A stretch of DNA of 64,000 nt, from contig NC_088296.1 of assembly GCF_032854445.1 (NCBI RefSeq), positions 1,304,001 to 1,368,000 of the forward strand, read 5' to 3'. Source of the DNA: Liolophura sinensis (lineage: Eukaryota; Mollusca; Polyplacophora; Chitonida; Chitonidae). The notes under the pieces are model-generated. The model did not search any database. It was not told where the DNA came from and worked only from the letters and a program-made list of their open reading frames with translations. Below are positions 63,301 through 64,000 of this stretch, piece after piece (the stretch's first letter is position 1; each line of letters opens with the position of its first letter). The position numbers and the translations under genes were made by a program.

Positions 63301-64000
63301 CAGTAAAGTAGAAGTTATCCTAAAATTTTACCTACACGTGGTGGAGTAAGATTAGTACAGTAAAGTAGAAGTTTATCTTAGAATTTTACCTACACGCGGT
63401 GGAGTTAGATTAGTATAGTAAAGTAGAAGCTATCCTAAGATTTTACCTACACGCGGACGAGTCTCGTGTTGTTTTTTCAAAGTTTGCGTTTTAATAATTG
63501 TGAACATGACGTTTTACAGATATGGGGCTGGGTCATTCTCTGCGTCTCGCCTGGTACGCGGGATCACTAACGGCTTCAACACGGAGTTCCAGTTACAACA
63601 GGTTAGACTCCTATCCTCAGGCCGTTACTGTGTGAAGTTTACCTGACAAAATTTGTACCATTTGTTCTTATTCTGATGAACTTTGTAAGCTTTGGCTGGC
63701 TTAAATTTGCACTCTTTGTATGGATGGATTTTGCGCTCTTTGGAAGAAATTTACACTGTTAGTCTGGATGAAGTTTGCACTCTTTATCTAGGTGAAGTTT
63801 GTTCTCTTTGCCCGAAAGAAGTTTGCACTGCTTGTCTGAATGAAGTTTGCACTATTTATCTAGATGAAGTTTGCACTCTTTATCTGGATGAAGTTTGTAC
63901 TCTTTGTCTAGCCGAAGTTTGTACTCTTTGTCTGGATAAAGTTCACATTATTGCCTGGATGAAATTTTCACTCATATTTCGAGATGATAATTGTACTCTC
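35901..64000 (+). CDS. ANPEP-like: M1 aminopeptidase N-like unit 2, 19 exons, 3' end beyond window
   Basis: This is a second near-identical copy of the M1 unit. All exon lengths and splice sites equal those of unit 1, except exon 17, which here has the full 168 bases and an open frame. GAMEN, HELAH, Glu338 and Tyr401 are all kept, so the catalytic centre looks functional. Over exons 1-11 I see six substitutions from unit 1: H113N, I520T and D535N change residues, and three are silent. Exons 12-19 show none. As in unit 1, no start exon or membrane anchor precedes exon 1, which enters in phase 1. Exon 20 is expected near 64103 by the offset from unit 1, outside the window. Whether it is translated after unit 1 or from its own promoter is not shown. 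Confidence 0.87.
36720..37715. repeat. 21-bp minisatellite in intron 1, unit 2
   Basis: Same unit as 5105-5870, but longer. A 270-bp block starting ggtagcgtctgctcattgtg occurs at 37077 and again at 37347; unit 1 has it once. Confidence 0.9.
37860..39272. repeat. 118-bp acceptor-junction minisatellite before exon 2, unit 2
   Basis: Twelve decoy copies precede the real exon 2, against sixteen in unit 1. The main difference is the number of the 3'-most subtype (cttctaattgttctttcag). Confidence 0.9.
39273..39428 (+). CDS. Unit 2 exon 2 (residues 137-189)
   Basis: Identical in coding sequence to unit 1 exon 2, including [16 protein letters not shown]. It is the last of 13 tandem copies of its own acceptor junction. 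Confidence 0.95.
40152..40288. promoter_or_regulatory. Possible intronic kappaB/CRE motif cluster, unit 2
   Basis: GGGACTTTCC at 40152-40161; TGACGTCA at 40195-40202 and 40281-40288. Conserved from unit 1, but the whole intron is conserved, so this adds little. Confidence 0.25.
40578..40755 (+). mobile_element. tRNA-derived SINE-like element (type D), intron 2, unit 2
   Basis: Counterpart of 9186-9370, with the same A-box-like and B-box-like stretches. Confidence 0.55.
41051..41168 (+). CDS. Unit 2 exon 3 (residues 189-228)
   Basis: Identical to unit 1 exon 3, with the same acceptor and donor. Confidence 0.93.
41225..41430 (-). mobile_element. SINE-like fragment (type E), intron 3, unit 2
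   Basis: Counterpart of 9838-10040. Confidence 0.45.
41677..41797 (+). CDS. Unit 2 exon 4 (residues 229-269)
   Basis: One silent CTT/CTC difference from unit 1; the splice sites are the same. Confidence 0.94.
41995..42149 (+). CDS. Unit 2 exon 5 (residues 269-320), GAMEN and HELAH
   Basis: Identical to unit 1 exon 5. It carries the GAMEN exopeptidase loop and the HELAH zinc motif. Confidence 0.96.
42343..42456 (+). CDS. Unit 2 exon 6 (residues 321-358), third zinc ligand
   Basis: Identical to unit 1 exon 6, with Glu338 in LNEGF. Unlike unit 1, its donor is followed by only a fragment of the 67-bp repeat. Confidence 0.96.
42450..42560. repeat. Remnant of the exon 6 donor repeat, unit 2
   Basis: A partial 67-bp copy joins directly to a fragment of the older 80-bp type. 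Where unit 1 has about 1.45 kb of array, unit 2 has only about 110 bp. Confidence 0.8.
42637..44352. repeat. 38-bp minisatellite, about 45 copies, intron 6, unit 2
   Basis: Same unit as 12570-13075. A variant copy (ccttcagtattaacacg) recurs every few units, showing amplification in blocks of several copies. Confidence 0.92.
44380..44453 (+). mobile_element. SINE type B 3' fragment, intron 6, unit 2
   Basis: Counterpart of 13095-13172. Confidence 0.65.
44698..44832 (+). CDS. Unit 2 exon 7 (residues 359-403), catalytic Tyr
   Basis: Identical to unit 1 exon 7, ending in ISYSK. Confidence 0.95.
45140..45205 (+). CDS. Unit 2 exon 8 (residues 404-425)
   Basis: One silent ACT/ACA difference from unit 1; phase 0 on both sides. 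Confidence 0.93.
45300..45550 (-). mobile_element. SINE type B, intron 8, unit 2
   Basis: Counterpart of 14018-14275, with several substitutions. Confidence 0.7.
45645..45752 (+). mobile_element. SINE tail fragment with AATC repeat, intron 8, unit 2
   Basis: Counterpart of 14515-14642. About 160 bp present upstream in unit 1 (14358-14520) are absent here. Confidence 0.5.
45784..45849 (+). CDS. Unit 2 exon 9 (residues 426-447)
   Basis: Identical to unit 1 exon 9. Confidence 0.92.
46234..46412 (+). CDS. Unit 2 exon 10 (residues 448-507)
   Basis: Identical to unit 1 exon 10, opening the beta-sandwich domain. Confidence 0.94.
46676..46935. repeat. 30-bp (2 x 15) repeat, intron 10, unit 2
   Basis: Same unit as 15560-15740, with several more copies. 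Confidence 0.85.
47556..47650 (+). CDS. Unit 2 exon 11 (residues 507-539)
   Basis: Carries T520 and N535 where unit 1 has I and D. It is the last exon before the near-identical tract begins. Confidence 0.92.
47930..48240. repeat. 37-bp-class minisatellite, intron 11, unit 2
   Basis: About eight copies of the unit found at 17010-17428. Confidence 0.85.
48241..49666. other. Intron 11, unit 2, unique part
   Basis: No exon, RNA gene or mobile element recognised. Divergence from unit 1 drops sharply near 49365. Confidence 0.5.
49667..49815 (+). CDS. Unit 2 exon 12 (residues 539-588)
   Basis: Identical to unit 1 exon 12 ([12 protein letters not shown]). Confidence 0.94.
50407..50462 (+). CDS. 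Unit 2 exon 13 (residues 589-607)
   Basis: Identical to unit 1 exon 13 ([13 protein letters not shown]), donor gtaggt. Confidence 0.93.
50998..51330 (+). mobile_element. Full-length tRNA-derived SINE (type A), intron 13, unit 2
   Basis: Counterpart of 20163-20495, practically identical. Confidence 0.8.
51363..51833. repeat. Direct-repeat pair flanking exon 14, unit 2
   Basis: Counterpart of 20528-20998. Confidence 0.8.
51485..51632 (+). CDS. Unit 2 exon 14 (residues 607-656)
   Basis: Identical to unit 1 exon 14 and flanked by the same direct-repeat pair. Confidence 0.9.
52013..52401. repeat. 34-bp and 17-bp repeats before exon 15, unit 2
   Basis: Counterparts of 21178-21566 with the same copy numbers; the last 17-bp copy again forms the acceptor. 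Confidence 0.8.
52402..52478 (+). CDS. Unit 2 exon 15 (residues 657-682)
   Basis: Identical to unit 1 exon 15; its acceptor is again the last copy of the 17-bp repeat. Confidence 0.9.
52705..53095. repeat. 26/27-bp minisatellite, intron 15, unit 2
   Basis: Counterpart of 21870-22260, same copy number. Confidence 0.85.
53313..53405 (-). mobile_element. SINE type B fragment, intron 15, unit 2
   Basis: Counterpart of 22478-22570. Confidence 0.55.
53564..53674 (+). CDS. Unit 2 exon 16 (residues 682-719)
   Basis: Identical to unit 1 exon 16. Confidence 0.92.
54265..54781. repeat. Duplicated block around the relic exon 17, unit 2
   Basis: Counterpart of 23430-23945. Confidence 0.75.
54569..54661 (+). 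pseudogene. Relic duplicate of exon 17 in intron 16 of unit 2
   Basis: Same decayed exon copy as at 23734-23826 in unit 1, with the same terminal TAA. It was therefore present before the two units last shared sequence. Confidence 0.78.
54828..54995 (+). CDS. Unit 2 exon 17 (residues 719-775), intact
   Basis: The run GGGG at 54880-54883 keeps the frame through [20 protein letters not shown] to WILTR. The exon is 168 bases, as the flanking phases require, which shows that the 167-base version in unit 1 is the derived one. Confidence 0.95.
55804..55944 (+). CDS. Unit 2 exon 18 (residues 775-822)
   Basis: Identical to unit 1 exon 18. Confidence 0.94.
55963..56671. repeat. 63-bp minisatellite, start of intron 18, unit 2
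   Basis: Counterpart of 25127-25835, same copy number and one or few base differences. Confidence 0.85.
56694..61981. repeat. 5.3-kb array of a 31-bp repeat, intron 18, unit 2
   Basis: Counterpart of 25858-31145 at a constant offset of 30836. It has the same length and the same order of variant copies, with only scattered single-base differences. Confidence 0.92.
62181..63461. repeat. 57-bp minisatellite before exon 19, unit 2
   Basis: Counterpart of 31345-32625, same copy number. Confidence 0.9.
63520..63601 (+). CDS. Unit 2 exon 19 (residues 822-849)
   Basis: Identical to unit 1 exon 19, donor gttaga. The closing exon 20 lies beyond the window. Confidence 0.93.
63666..64000. repeat. 24-bp repeat in intron 19, unit 2, cut by window end
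   Basis: Counterpart of 32830-33150, but with about five substitutions in 330 bases, more than in the tract just upstream. Confidence 0.85.

Noticed and set aside
35901-64000. Unit 2 as simply the other haplotype of unit 1
   Set aside because: The two lie in series, with a 2.5-kb junction that differs from the unit 0/1 junction and with many large indels in the first half. An assembly join of haplotypes is not fully excluded and is carried in the conversion finding.

Overview
The window is eukaryotic nuclear DNA, very probably from a mollusc. Coding sequence is cut into short exons with GT/AG junctions. Introns are filled with minisatellites and several tRNA-derived SINE types that I associate, from memory, with molluscan genomes. 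I see no bacterial operons, RNA genes, promoter or polyadenylation site that I can defend.

The only gene content is a tandem array of M1-family zinc aminopeptidase (aminopeptidase N-like) units, all on the + strand. Unit 0 contributes only its last three exons (933-2765). Unit 1 is complete in 20 exons (4302-33405). Unit 2 is a near-copy whose first 19 exons lie at 35901-63601; its last exon should fall just past the window end. A unit is 2685 coding bases, or 895 codons. It begins and ends in intron phase 1, so the last exon of one unit can splice in frame to the first exon of the next. No signal peptide, membrane anchor, start exon or stop codon is needed or visible between units. The simplest reading is one gene encoding a protein with at least three M1 peptidase units in series. 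Separate genes with unseen first exons remain possible. Each complete catalytic region keeps GAMEN, HELAH, the distal Glu ligand and the catalytic Tyr.

Roughly half of each 29-kb unit is tandem repeat, all of it intronic. Three arrays are built from copies of the gene's own splice junctions: a 118-bp acceptor repeat before exon 2, a 67-bp donor repeat after exon 6, and a 74-bp donor repeat between units. Other arrays have periods of 17, 21, 24, 27, 30, 31, 34, 37, 38, 57 and 63 bp. The largest is a 5.3-kb array of a 31-bp repeat in intron 18.

Units 1 and 2 differ in two regimes. From their start to about 18530/49365 they show scattered substitutions, large differences in repeat copy number and a SINE present only in unit 1. 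From there to about 32837/63673 they are almost identical, including the 5.3-kb array, and beyond that they diverge again. This bounded tract suggests gene conversion or an assembly effect. Inside it, unit 1 has a one-base deletion in exon 17 that creates a stop codon; unit 2 is intact there.
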